Positions 26,199 through 36,854 of a DNA stretch of 64,000 bases are shown piece by piece. Location: contig NC_090133.1 of the NCBI RefSeq assembly GCF_040581485.1, positions 25,818,139 through 25,882,138 on the forward strand. The letters are read 5' to 3'. Position 1 is the first letter of the stretch; each line of letters starts with the position of its first letter. The translations under genes and the position numbers were made by a program. Under the pieces are notes generated by a model. That model was not told where the DNA came from and did not search any database. It saw only the letters and a list, made by a program, of their open reading frames with translations. Origin of the DNA: Linepithema humile (lineage: Eukaryota > Arthropoda > Insecta > Hymenoptera > Formicidae).

Positions 26199-26950
26199 CT
26201 AGCATTTATTCGGGCATTTAACTCCATGAAAAGTTACACCTCCTGATTCTGTAATATAAATGATAAATATATATATAAAAGGTATTAATCAATAAATACG
26301 TAAAAACTGAAAAGCTTACCATTGAGCTCATACAACACAGCGGCATTGGCCCATTCATCTGAACCATCGCAACAATCACAAAACCCATCGTTCACCTTAT
26401 AAGATGATATTCTTTCTGTAATTTTACATAAAATACTTGCATTAAATTTTGTACATGTGATTACAAGACATTATATCCAATTACCTATTGATCTTCTGGA
26501 GCTTTTCTCGCAATTGAAAAAGCCATTATTGCACGCGTTTGTACCTGGTTCATCACTGCCATCCGGACAGTCACAATAATCATCATTAATTTTCAGAAAG
26601 TCAATCTCATTCTTCGAGGAAAAACATACGAACTTCCCATCAACATTGGGAAGATACTTGCTAATGTCCTTGTCTCGTGTGCCACGCAACGATACAGTCC
26701 GACCATTCTTGTCGCGTATGAGTTTCGAGTGCTGAGGTTGATCCCACTTGGAAGCACGGTTGCCAGCGATTACGCGATGGGTATCCCGTAATGTGCCGAC
26801 AATTAACTTGCCCACGGTTTGTCGATTGAGCTCCTTGAAGTAAAGCAGCTGATGAAGCACGAATATTACGGCAACCACGAAGACACACACCAGCATGTAT
26901 CTGAATCTGTTTCGTAGGAGCCGTCGTTTCCAGGACACCTCGGTTTTCAT
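26199..26950 (-). CDS. Short type II membrane protein with glucosidase II beta-like N-terminal domain
   Basis: Three exons, 26950-26485, 26415-26320 and 26248-26199, giving 203 aa. A short basic cytosolic tail (KRRLLRNRFR) is followed by one membrane segment at about residues 18-38, a linker, and then the cysteine-rich domain of glucosidase II beta (PRKCSH). That domain has paired LDL-receptor-A-like motifs, INDDYCDCPDGSDEPGT and VNDGFCDCCDGSDEW, and a closing KCPNKC. The acidic CDCPDGSDE boxes are calcium-binding type. True glucosidase II beta is a soluble ER protein of about 500 residues with a C-terminal MRH lectin domain; this protein stops after the N-terminal domain and is membrane-anchored. 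Similar short proteins occur in other insects. The likely setting is the ER or Golgi lumen. The function is not established. Confidence 0.85.
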
Positions 26951-28183
26951 ATCTGCCGGCTAACCGTTACCGTCGAACGTTGTTGCAAAGTAGATTTTTC
27001 CCGAAATATGTAACACTTTGTACATTGATACCATATATCCAACATGAGATAATCATAATGTTAACATATGTGGAGCACTGCACTGATTGCTTATAATGCA
27101 ATTACAATGTCGTCTGCTTCAACCACTGCTTTTGGACACGTTTTTGTTGTAATATCGATTTACACACTGGTGTATCGCATCTTTTCCCTGGTTTTTAATC
27201 CTCTTCATCCCCTTTCGGTGCCGCTATCCAGATTCGGTGCCGCTACCCTAACAGAAGAAACTGCACTGCCAAATTTGTTTTTACTGCCAGTAAATAATAC
27301 TGCATTTAGTATGTACTGTTCAGAAGATAGATATTCGGATATTGACAAATATTTATTTATCGTTTTACTTCTGATTAAAATTTTTATAATTTAATTAACA
27401 ATAATTAACATAATTAACATTAGTAGGAACTTTAAAAAGATAAAATGAGACGATGGCAATCTTGTCAGAATTTTACAAACACTTTAATACTGTTAAAACC
27501 GACTGAAATATAATTAAAAATTGTATAACCTTATAAAAACTAGGAACCAGATTTTTAATATTTATTTAACAAATTATTAACAATTGGCATTTTAAATTTT
27601 ATAAAAAATACCTTCCAGAAACCGTGGAAAAGACGTATAAATTGGTAAGCAATTTTATCAGTATCCTAACACTGTCAAAAGTAGCTCACAAACGAAGATA
27701 CACATGTCGAAAGCGTATAGTTACCCGTTGGAACAGCCTGAAACGGTCAATTTTAGCCGCTGTTAGAAAAGCAAGTTAACAGGAACACATGACGATATAG
27801 GAGCTACAACCAATCGGAAGGTGGCGTTGTGAATAAAAGTATGAAAACAGAGTCACCAATTTTTACTTACCAAATAACCCTATTTACACATTTTCTTTAA
27901 AATCTGTTCTTATAGAACGATTACTCCTCAATCGCTTTTTTAATTCCTATTGTTAGATTTTTAATTTTTGTTGAGCTTTTATTTAGAAAAATTAATAAAT
28001 GTTGCCAACTATTGAAAGCAATGATGCACAGAAAGCACTAGATTTTTACAAATTTTTTAAACTGCCATATAAACTTAATATTCTTGAAAAATTATCCTTT
28101 TTATATCCATAGTACATAAGATTTCTTTTAAATTTGAGGTTTAATCTTTACATCGAGGTTGAAATTCTTTATTATCTAAGCTG

Positions 28184-28264
28184 TTGCGATATGATGAGTA
28201 CGCCGATGATAAGTGCACTAATAATAAATACATACTTATCATCGATGCATTTATCATATCGTAA
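28184..28264. repeat. Hairpin within the inverted-repeat centre
   Basis: Arms of about 31 bases (28184-28214 and 28234-28264) pair with a few mismatches around a 19-base loop. The conserved arm core is CGATGATAAGT against ACTTATCATCG. The 80-base size resembles a miRNA precursor, but a terminal-repeat remnant is equally possible. Confidence 0.8.
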
Positions 28265-28361
28265 TAGTTTCTCAAAAGATGGTGCTGATCCGAATTAGCT
28301 CATACGAGCTTCTATATCATCATGTGTTCCTGTTAACTTTTCTCTCCCAACAGCGGCTAAA

Positions 28362-28371
28362 ATCAGCTGTT
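28362..28371. promoter_or_regulatory. E-box core promoter motif in the right arm
   Basis: ATCAGCTGTT is a perfect match to AWCAGCTGWT, about 500 bases before the QTRT1 start. The matching position in the left arm has lost the CAGCTG core (it reads AACGGTCAAT), so only the right copy could work as an E-box. Confidence 0.4.
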
Positions 28372-28876
28372 TCAGACTGTTCCATTGGATAATTGCACGC
28401 TTTCGACATGCTTATTTTCACTTCTAAACGACTTTCGACAGTGTTAGGATATTGATAAAATTTTTAAACAATTTACACATTTTCTTTAAGGTTCCTGGAA
28501 AGTATTTTTCTGTAAAATTTAAAGTGCCAGTTAATAATTTATATATATATAATTGTAATATTACAAATCCAATTTTCTATTTTGATTAGATTATACGATT
28601 CTTAATTATATTTCAGTCAATTTTAATCAGATATCAAAGTGCTTATAAAATTCTGTAAACATTTTCATCGTTTTGTTTTATTTTTTTAAAGCTTACTAAT
28701 ATTAATTGAATTATAAAAATTGATAAAACGAAAGCACGTGGACAAGTTGGAACATAACCCTTTTATTTATTTTCAACAGTTCGGAATGAAATAGTTGTCT
28801 TTCCTTTATGACTACATTTTTATACAAAACGTATTGAACAACAACAAAAGTGGAACTTGGTAGATCATTAGTAAAA

Positions 28877-30872
28877 ATGGCTAATAAAAAATCTCCATTA
28901 ATTTTCGAAATATTCGCCGAATGCCAAACTACAAAAGCTCGAACCGGCAGGATGATACTTGTTCATCATCATGTGGACACGCCGGTATTTATGCCGGTGG
29001 GAACTCAGGTTTGCAAACATTTTTTTATCTATTTAAAACATACAACTGAGTTATACAGTATTAAAAATCTGTTATTTAAAACTAGGAAAAAAATTCTCTC
29101 ATAAAGGACCATTTTTTTAAATAAAATATTTTAGTAATTTAGCTTAATTATAATTAAATAGATAATAAAATCTCTTATTTTTTAAATGATAGTAAATATT
29201 TAAATAAAAATACTATTTCACACTATTTATTATTTATTTAATTTGCAGCAATTAAAAGATAAAGTAATTTTATCATTACAATAACCAAATCTGCAATTTT
29301 CAGGGAACATTAAAAGGATTATTGCCTCAGCAATTGGAACAATTGGATTGTCAAATTATTCTTGGCAATACTTATCACCTTGGAAATAGACCTGTAAGAA
29401 TAGAAATCATGCACTAACATCTTTAAAACAATTTCAAATTACATAGACAAGAAAATAATTAAAAGCTTTGAATTCATGTTGTAAAATTATACAAATAACT
29501 CTATCTTATTAAATATATATTTAATGCTGTTAGGGTGTGGATACTTTACGTAAAGCTGGAGGATTACACAAGTTCATGAATTGGAAAAGAGCTCTTTTAA
29601 CAGATTCAGGAGGTTTTCAAATGGTTTCCTTATTACATCTAGCTGAAATAACAGAAGAAGGTGTTAAGTTTAAATCACCGTACAATGGTACAGGAACAGT
29701 CAGATATTTATTTCCAAATAGATTCAAATATTGCTTACATATAATTTTAAAAACTCATTCTCTTTTATCTTATTATGTTTCACAGAATCTGAGTGCATGT
29801 TGACACCTGAACATTCTATTGAAATTCAAAATGCAATTGGCGCTGATATAATTATGCAACTTGACGATGTTGTGAAAAGTACTTTAACCGGACCAAGAGT
29901 AGAGGAAGCTATGCATAGGTATAAAATTTATTTTTTAAATAAATATATGAAATATATGTTTTAGATTATACGTAACTTAATTTTATAGAATGTTACGCAC
30001 GTAATAAATTATTTTAGAACAACACGTTGGTTAGATCGTTGTTTATCAGCACATCAAAAACCAAGTGAGCAAAGCATATTTCCAATCGTACAAGGTGGTC
30101 TCAATGCTGAACTAAGATCCGAGAGTGCACACCAATTGATTAAGCGAGAAGTGAATGGATATGCTATAGGAGGCTTGAGGTAGACTTAACTATTTATTAA
30201 TATAAATAACAAATTAAAGTAGAATAAAGCTCTAACAAATAAATATCTTATATAAAATATATGTGATTCTTATAATAATAATACTTAGTGGTGGCGAGAG
30301 TAAAGACGATTTTTGGAAAATGGTCCATCTGTCAACAAATATTCTTCCAAAGAATAAACCACGATATCTAATGGGTGTTGGATTTGCAGTGGATCTAATT
30401 ATATGTAGCGCATTAGGAATCGATATGTATGATTGTGTATTTCCAACGAGAACGGCTGTAAGTAATTTTGTATTAAGTATTGAAAACTATGCGATGCAGA
30501 ATGAAAATATCAAAATAAAATTTTCAGAGATTCGGTTGTGCATTGATAAAAACAGGACAGCTTAATTTGAAGCAAGCGCTATACAAAACAGATTTGAGAC
30601 CCATAGACGAAGCATGCGAGTGTAGTACCTGTAAGGGCTACACGCGCGCTTATCTAAATCAAATTGTTACGATAGAAACGGTATCATGTCATCTGTTAAC
30701 CGTTCACAACGTTGCATTTCAAATGAAACTCATGCGAGACATCAGAGAGAGCATAAAGGAGCAAAGATTCCCAAGATTCATACAGAACTACATGTTAACA
30801 GTTTATCCCAATAAGGAATATCCAGCATGGATAATTAACGCTTTGGAAGCTGTTAATGTTACTCTGTTATAA
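28877..30872 (+). CDS. QTRT1: Queuine tRNA-ribosyltransferase catalytic subunit
   Basis: Exchanges guanine-34 for queuine in GUN-anticodon tRNAs, working as a heterodimer with QTRT2. Seven exons: 28877-29008, 29304-29393, 29534-29687, 29786-29918, 30018-30179, 30289-30457 and 30528-30872, giving 394 aa with closing phases. An in-frame ATG at 28850 would add nine residues; the 28877 start is chosen because similarity begins just after it. Family motifs: VFMPVGTQ, LGNTYHLGNRP, LLTDSGGFQM (Asp at about residue 98), IMQLDDVV, FPIVQGGL, GGLSGGES, RYLMGVG and YDCVFPTRTARFG, with the nucleophile Asp at about residue 272. Zinc ligands are present as CECSTC at about 310-315 and the His of TVHN at about 340. 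All catalytic residues are intact. Insects obtain queuine from diet or bacteria, so this gene implies tRNA queuosine modification here. Confidence 0.97.
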
Positions 30873-31289
30873 AACTAGGATTTGTACTGAATACATCTAT
30901 TTTATTTTTCTGAGAGAGTTGTCTACTTATATATAAATCTACCATGTAAAAATTTAATTTATTTTCTTGTTTCTGATTATATTGATTCTTGATACATAAA
31001 TTGCATATCGTTTGTTATCAGTATTGTGCGATAATTATGGATTAAATAATATTTCTCTTGAAATTTATGAATCAAAAGTCTCAACTTTCTATTATAGAAA
31101 CAAGTCATGTACATTAATTCATACAGAAATATCTTAGTAATTTTGCAAATATATATTTGCAAAAAACTATTATAAATCAGATAAATAGTTTTTCTTAAAC
31201 GATACTTTACATATTTCACTCTGGAATTTTCTCCTGTTTTGCTGGAGGTGACAAATGAGGCACATGAGCAAATGCAATTATTAATTTCA
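30873..31289. other. Convergent 3' spacer between QTRT1 and CCDC25
   Basis: Only about 420 bases separate the two stop codons, so the 3' UTRs of the two convergent genes probably meet or overlap. The sequence is AT-rich and no other feature is visible. Confidence 0.65.
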
Positions 31290-32344
31290 TCACATAAAAT
31301 CATCCGAATCATATCCACTGGTTTCTGTGTTTAAGGTCATGTTGGATGAATTAAACAAGGAATTGTAACTCCTGAAAATAATTATTTTTTTAATTAATAT
31401 CAAGATTAAATTATAGTATTAAAAATGGTAATTAATATAAAAATATAATTTAAATATATCGTTTATGATTTGATTAAGAGAATGCTTTATTTCACCAAAA
31501 ATTTACCTCATTTCTGCTTCCTCAAGACGTCGTTTTTCCTCAATTTTTTCCTTTTCCTTCTGTTCTCTCAACAGTTTCTTCTTATCTTCCCGTTCATTCT
31601 TATCTCTCTGTTCTCTTTCAGCTCTGAAGTTTACTTCCTCTGAACGTTTTGTCTTAGTAAGACGATTCACAATAGTATTTAACCGCTTAGCAACATGAAT
31701 CTTACGAACATCTTTATCTTTGTGAAAGCCAACCTGACCAACTTCCATACCTTGTGTCTTTTTTAGATTGGACCACATTGTATATACCACATCAATATCA
31801 TTCATTTTATTTCCATCGATGCTGTTTGCTTTTACCAATTGTGCAGCATCTTCCAATACAGCACTAGGAATGTCATCTATCGTTTGACCCTACATATTTG
31901 GAAAAAAAGATTAACATGTTTTACATTAATATTTCATATTAATTGGGAATCTATAACTGATAATTAAACTCACATGTCTAAGCCGGAGATACACATGGGC
32001 AGACGAAAACTTATCAACATGAAACCATACATCTTCTGGCCAACCCCACTTGATAAGCTCCTCATCTATAAACAAAATCCAATTAATCATGCATTGTGTT
32101 ATGAAAAATCTTTTATTCACAGTATTTTTTTTACTCACTTTCATGTTTGTCAAACCCCATAAACAACGTGATGGGTGGTTGCACCACTGCAAGATTAGTA
32201 ATTGTTAATCTAACCTTTCTTAATGAAAACACATTATAATGAATAATTTGAACAAATAATTTAAGACATAATTCTCAATCTCTTGAAAATAAAGATAATT
32301 ATTACAATGTGGAAATTACCTTCGCTTGTAAAATAGTAAACCAT
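31290..32344 (-). CDS. CCDC25: Coiled-coil domain-containing protein 25
   Basis: Five exons, 32344-32320, 32186-32139, 32065-31974, 31889-31507 and 31371-31290, giving 209 aa (human 208). The N-terminal NFACT-R (DUF814) domain is clear: MVYYFTSE, WGWPEDVWFHVDK, SSAHVYLRLRHGQ, LVKANSIDG, VVYTMWSNLKKT and VGQVGFHKDKDV. It is followed by a charged coiled coil rich in Glu, Lys and Arg (about residues 140-185) and a conserved acidic tail ending DSDDFM, against DSDEFM in human. NFACT-R domains occur in nucleic-acid and ribosome-associated proteins; human CCDC25 is also reported as a sensor of extracellular-trap DNA. The ancestral role is not settled. The first exon codes for only eight residues. 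Confidence 0.96.
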
Positions 32345-33447
32345 TATTAATGAGAATTTCTATCAAAAACAACAACAGCAGAACCAACTGTCATATATAT
32401 ATTCTTGTAACCAAAAACACGAATATCACACTGCTTAACTAGATAGAGATATAATTTAACATTAAAGAAAAGAAAAATTATTGTTAAGATACAGTCACAA
32501 AGAATTGTGTTATTTCCTACAGCTGTTTACAGGAAAAATATCTAGATACGGTTTTGATAACAGCCATATATATTGCGTCAGCCATTTCGATGTAGAACGT
32601 AGCGCGCTATCTCAAATTGAAATCAGATGAAGTCAATTTCTGCCGAATTGATAAAATTACGTGCTATTCGATTAAATATCTGATATTATTTCTTTGTAAG
32701 ATATCATTACTCAATAATAAAAAGATTTATTAAACATATGATACAAATTAAAATATATATACAATACAAAATTTTAAATTAAAATAAAAATTAATTAAAA
32801 CTGATTAAAATAAAATTACAATAAATACAATTTATCTTTACAAAAATTCTTAATTCTATGTACATATAAATGTGAAAGAAATTTCAATTTAGTCAATATA
32901 TTTATTTTAATAAAGGCAATCACAGCAGTAATTTAAAGCTGCAATAATTTTTGCAACTTTATATATTTCAGCATGTTATACGCTTAGTAGTATGTGTCTA
33001 GCATTTTGAATTAGAGATGAGGAATATGCATATATATTTAATATAGATTTGATTTCACTATAAGAATTTATATTACACACGAAAAAATAGCAGCTACTTT
33101 GTTATATTAAAGCACATTCTGCCTATTAACTGTCAACGGGTATCTTGTTGACAACGTCGAAAGCAATTTTGCAGCACTTTACATAAGGATCATTATGTGT
33201 GCAATCGATAGCATATTACAGCATATTGTATATCTTACGAAAACTTTCATATGTGTAATATTCTTCAGCAATAATTATAATTATGCATAATTTTGTTATA
33301 TATAATTATAATTATATGCGAGCAAGCAATTAGTTACAGATAATCACGAATTGGTGATTGATATTCCAAATCTCTGCGAAAGTTATTTGTAAATTTATAC
33401 AAAAATATCGATGTTCCACAGAAATTCGAATAGGTTTCATAGTAGCG
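32345..33447. other. Intergenic spacer, CCDC25 promoter and UBAC1 3' region
   Basis: About 1.1 kb, AT-rich, with no coding exon. TACAGCTGTT near 32517 is a near match to the E-box core promoter motif, at the expected distance from CCDC25. The 33000-33450 part probably holds the UBAC1 3' UTR. Confidence 0.55.
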
Positions 33448-35446
33448 CTAGGTATAACGATTCATGTGGATGGCATGTTTTTCAGCATGATATGTTTTAG
33501 ATATTTGACTAAGTACAGGTGAAACTTCAGGATCGTTAATCCACACGTTTGTCGACGCAGGTGTCTCTATCATAGACAAATATGCTGAAAAAAATAAAAA
33601 GTTAAGAAAAAAATAATTGTACAATTTTACTTAAAATTTTCAAACTTTCTCTCTTACCAAGTAACATTTTAGGATTTGTAAGACTAAGCTGAATGTGAGG
33701 ATTACTCATAATTGCTTTATAAATCAAGCCTTCAGGATCGAGGCCCTCATCCAAATCTTGTAAACTGCGTCTCCTTTCGCCCAGTAGCCATTCGCACTAT
33801 CAAAAGATATTAATTTAAAAATATAAAGCATATTTCCAATACACACTAGCAATCGCAACTTACAGCATTAGCCTGATCATTTCCAGTAACTTTCAATGCT
33901 CCTATAACATTCTTCTCCTCAAAACCCATTTCTATAAGCGATCGCATTGCTCTCTTATTTGGTTTAAATTCCATTTTCTTGTACTGTCGAAAACTTTCTA
34001 ACAACAATTCTACAATTTGGACTAGATTTTTTTCCTTTTGATTTCCTAAAAATAACGCATCTTTATTTGTAACAAAGGTTTGAATTTTACTGCTTTAAGT
34101 TTTAAATATTATTTTCCAATACCAAATGTATACTTATAATGCAATATATATTTTGGTTGTAAGAATTACCTGTTTCAAAAAGTTCAACGCATGCATCTTT
34201 TAATGATTTTTTCTTAGTATTTATTGAAGAACTAGGACCTGCGACATTTGCATCTACTGTTGTATCCATAGATAAAATATCTGCTTCATCATCCTCTTCT
34301 TCATCGGAATCATCCTGATGCTCTATAAGCCATTCTAAAGCTTCTGTCATATTTGATCTAAAACAGGGATATATTTCCGCAACACATGATTGAGTTATCG
34401 ATATATTGTCTGAATATTAGCAATTTTCCACAAGCATTGATATTCACCTTCGAAGACGCAGTGCTTTGAGAACCTTCTTGTGAGAATAACCCATTTCTAT
34501 AAGAGTTTTTACGACTTTTGGATCATTAGTAGGCTTACACCTGGCTTCTAATTTCTCTTTGATAATCTCATATAATTTTCCAGCATCTGGACTGTGCATT
34601 AAAATCTTTGCAGAGGCTTGCACAAGTGTTATTAAGATCTTACGAATCTCATTCTGAAACTGTAAGTAATCATTAAAACTAAGTAACATAGTACTTAAGT
34701 AAAAAATCTTTTTAAAGAGTATGAAATATTTACATCTGCAGGACATTCTGTAGATGGCACAATTTTAGGTGTATTTCGACTAGGTAGGTTACTTGTAGCT
34801 CTAGCTATTGCTTCTAAATTTGGACCTTTAAGAGCTTCATCTGTAAGGTTCTCTTGTACAATGGTTGATCGGATTTCTACTAATAATAATTCATCTGAAA
34901 CAGTAAATTATTCAATGTAATAAAAGAAGCATAATATAAGAAAAATAATTACATCCTGAAATATATACACAACTCAAAGCAGATAACTACCATATTCATT
35001 AACATCTTCATCGTCTACATAATTTTCATCTACAAGCTGTTTAAATTTGGATGAATGAACTAAGCGATATCGTGAGATGGATTTAGTTGTGTCTTGACCG
35101 TAGAAATGCATTAGTGCTGTTTTTTTTATATTTTCCACTGTGGAGTCTGGCTTCACCGTAACATCCATTACATTACCTTCTAGGCTAAAAAATTTGGACA
35201 AAATTTGTAAATTATTTTCAACAACTACTTGTAATTTTAACAATAGTCATATAAAATTGTTAGAAACCTGATAACATTGACAGAAAAGCTTTCAAGTGAG
35301 GTAGGTAAGGGCATAAGCATGGTGTTGTTGCTTGCAGGATTGCCTGTGCTGACAGAAGAAAGGGCCAAGGACCGCCTGTCGGCTGTCCTTGAACTTTTTC
35401 TGTTATGCCAGGCCTCTGCTATTTGATCACGCACCCATGGGATCAT
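33448..35446 (-). CDS. UBAC1: Ubiquitin-associated domain-containing protein 1 (KPC2)
   Basis: Non-catalytic subunit that, with RNF123 (KPC1), forms the KPC ubiquitin ligase complex and links ubiquitinated substrates to the proteasome. Eight exons: 35446-35268, 35184-34991, 34894-34734, 34659-34448, 34357-34170, 34045-33864, 33796-33658 and 33584-33448, giving 463 aa. An N-terminal ubiquitin-like region comes first (about residues 45-115, including VTVKPDSTVENIKK and YRLVHSSKFK). Next are UBA1 (VVKTLIEMGYSHKKVLKALRL and EALEWLIEHQDDSDEEEDD), UBA2 (RSLIEMGFEEKNVIGALKV and ACEWLLGERR) and a C-terminal STI1-type segment (SNPHIQLSLTNPKMLL and WINDPEVSPVLSQIS). This order matches human UBAC1. An acceptor (CTAG) ten bases before the ATG implies a non-coding first exon upstream. 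Confidence 0.96.
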
Positions 35447-36854
35447 TAAATTTACCTAGAACATTTTAACATTGTCACAATATGATCACATAATTAAAAT
35501 TCTAACGTAAGTTTCACTATCTTTCTAAAATACACACATCTTTCTCCGTTATTTACATATAAACTTGTGTAATTTGTTTTACAGATGCACAATTTCAAGG
35601 TCTAATTTTATTGAACAATTGATAGATACCATAAACATTAATTACACTTTCTCACCTTATGTTTAAAAACCTTTTACATAAATAATTCAGACTTCAATTT
35701 ATTTCTAAGTGGAAAAATTCGAAAAATACGGTGGCGGAGGTTACACTGAAAGATGCGTAGCATTTTTCGAATAAACTATCAAGTGTTAAAGAATCGGGTC
35801 GGTTGTCATCTTTGATTCATCGAATCAAGATGATTTGTAAGAATCTGGCCCTTTTTATTCCGCGAGGACTGTAACAACCATAACAGCTGATTATTGCATA
35901 CTGCGCCACTCTTTGATCAACGACAAAAGCAACTCTCTTTCTGCATTCATAGGGACGGCAAAATTAGTCACTAGCTATCGCTAGTGTCATTAATGTTTTT
36001 TAGCTGCATTATTACTGCACCTATTGCATTCAAAATGAAACAAGTAAGCTGCTGGATAATGAAGAAAAAAGGTAGAAAAATTAAGTGGATAAGTGTAGAT
36101 AGAAAAGACAAATTTGAGAAGAGAACGAGCTATTCGTTTGAACATAAAGGTATGCTTAAATATACTATTTATTATTGTTCTTATTAATGTTATTTTTCCT
36201 TAGTGTTATCATTTTCATGAAATGTTAAAACAGACTGCATAGATCGTAACATTTTCTTCTGCATTTTATTTAGGCACGACTTTCTTGCAATTTGCAGAAA
36301 GAAACGCTATAAAGCATAAAGTGTATAATAAATATGAGTCATTTGTATAGATTAAGCTAATACAAGGGATAGACAAAGATAATTTGTCTCACGCACTCGT
36401 TTGGAAAGAAAAAGAGGAAGGAAAGGATGCAAATCTCATGGGGAGCAGCACGTCGCCATAGCAACGGAACGCGCGGAAACCGGACTGATGTTTCGCATTC
36501 CGCCGTTCCGGGCAGCAGCTGCGACTGTCAGCTGTTCAATATGGAACGATAGCAAAGTGCAGTCACTTGTAGGAGTCGGTCGACGTAGGATACAGCCAGC
36601 CATCACCAGCCGAACGTTGGTCTTCGTATTAGCGCGCGTGAAGAGTGGGTGCGAGCGGGTGGAGACGGAGACGGGGTGAGATAGACAGACGGAGAAAGAG
36701 TGTGAGGACCGTGCTGCGCCGCGAGAGCGGACCGTCAGAGTGAGAGAGCGTTCGTACGCGCGCCACTCGTCGAGAGTTTTTTTTATGCGAGATCTCACGC
36801 CAGATCAACCTGGATGTATTAACGCAAGGGCTAAAATACGGCATATCAGGACTA
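35447..36854. promoter_or_regulatory. Divergent promoter region between UBAC1 and WIPI2
   Basis: The UBAC1 (-) and WIPI2 (+) starts are 1.4 kb apart. AACAGCTGAT at 35882-35891 perfectly matches the insect E-box core motif AWCAGCTGWT. The last 450 bases before WIPI2 are GC-rich and probably its 5' UTR, with a near E-box around 36530. Open frames in this GC-rich part show no family and look like composition artefacts. Confidence 0.55.

Larger units (their letters stand above)
27361..28735. repeat. Large imperfect inverted repeat (foldback-like element)
   Basis: The left arm (about 27361-27803) and right arm (about 28304-28735) are reverse complements with small indels, about 430-440 bases each, around a 500-base centre. 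Matching blocks include GACTGAAATATAATTAA, TATCCTAACACTGTC, CATGTCGAAAGCGT, TTTTAGCCGCTGTT and GTTAACAGGAACACATGA. The best blocks look roughly 80-85% identical by eye. The centre is unrelated between the halves except for its own hairpin. I see no transposase or clear target-site duplication. It may be a decayed foldback or MITE-type element, or an inverted duplication of promoter DNA. Confidence 0.85.
26951..28849. other. Divergent intergenic region dominated by an inverted repeat
   Basis: About 1.9 kb between the start of the glucosidase-II-beta-like gene (-) and QTRT1 (+). Most of it is the 27361-28735 inverted repeat listed separately. An open frame at 27068-27394 includes a small direct repeat of CGGTGCCGCTA but matches no family that I know. 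Both promoters must lie in this interval. Confidence 0.6.

Noticed and set aside
27068..27394. 108-codon plus-strand open frame between two genes
   Set aside because: It has no recognised domain and lies in promoter sequence next to the inverted repeat. Likely chance.
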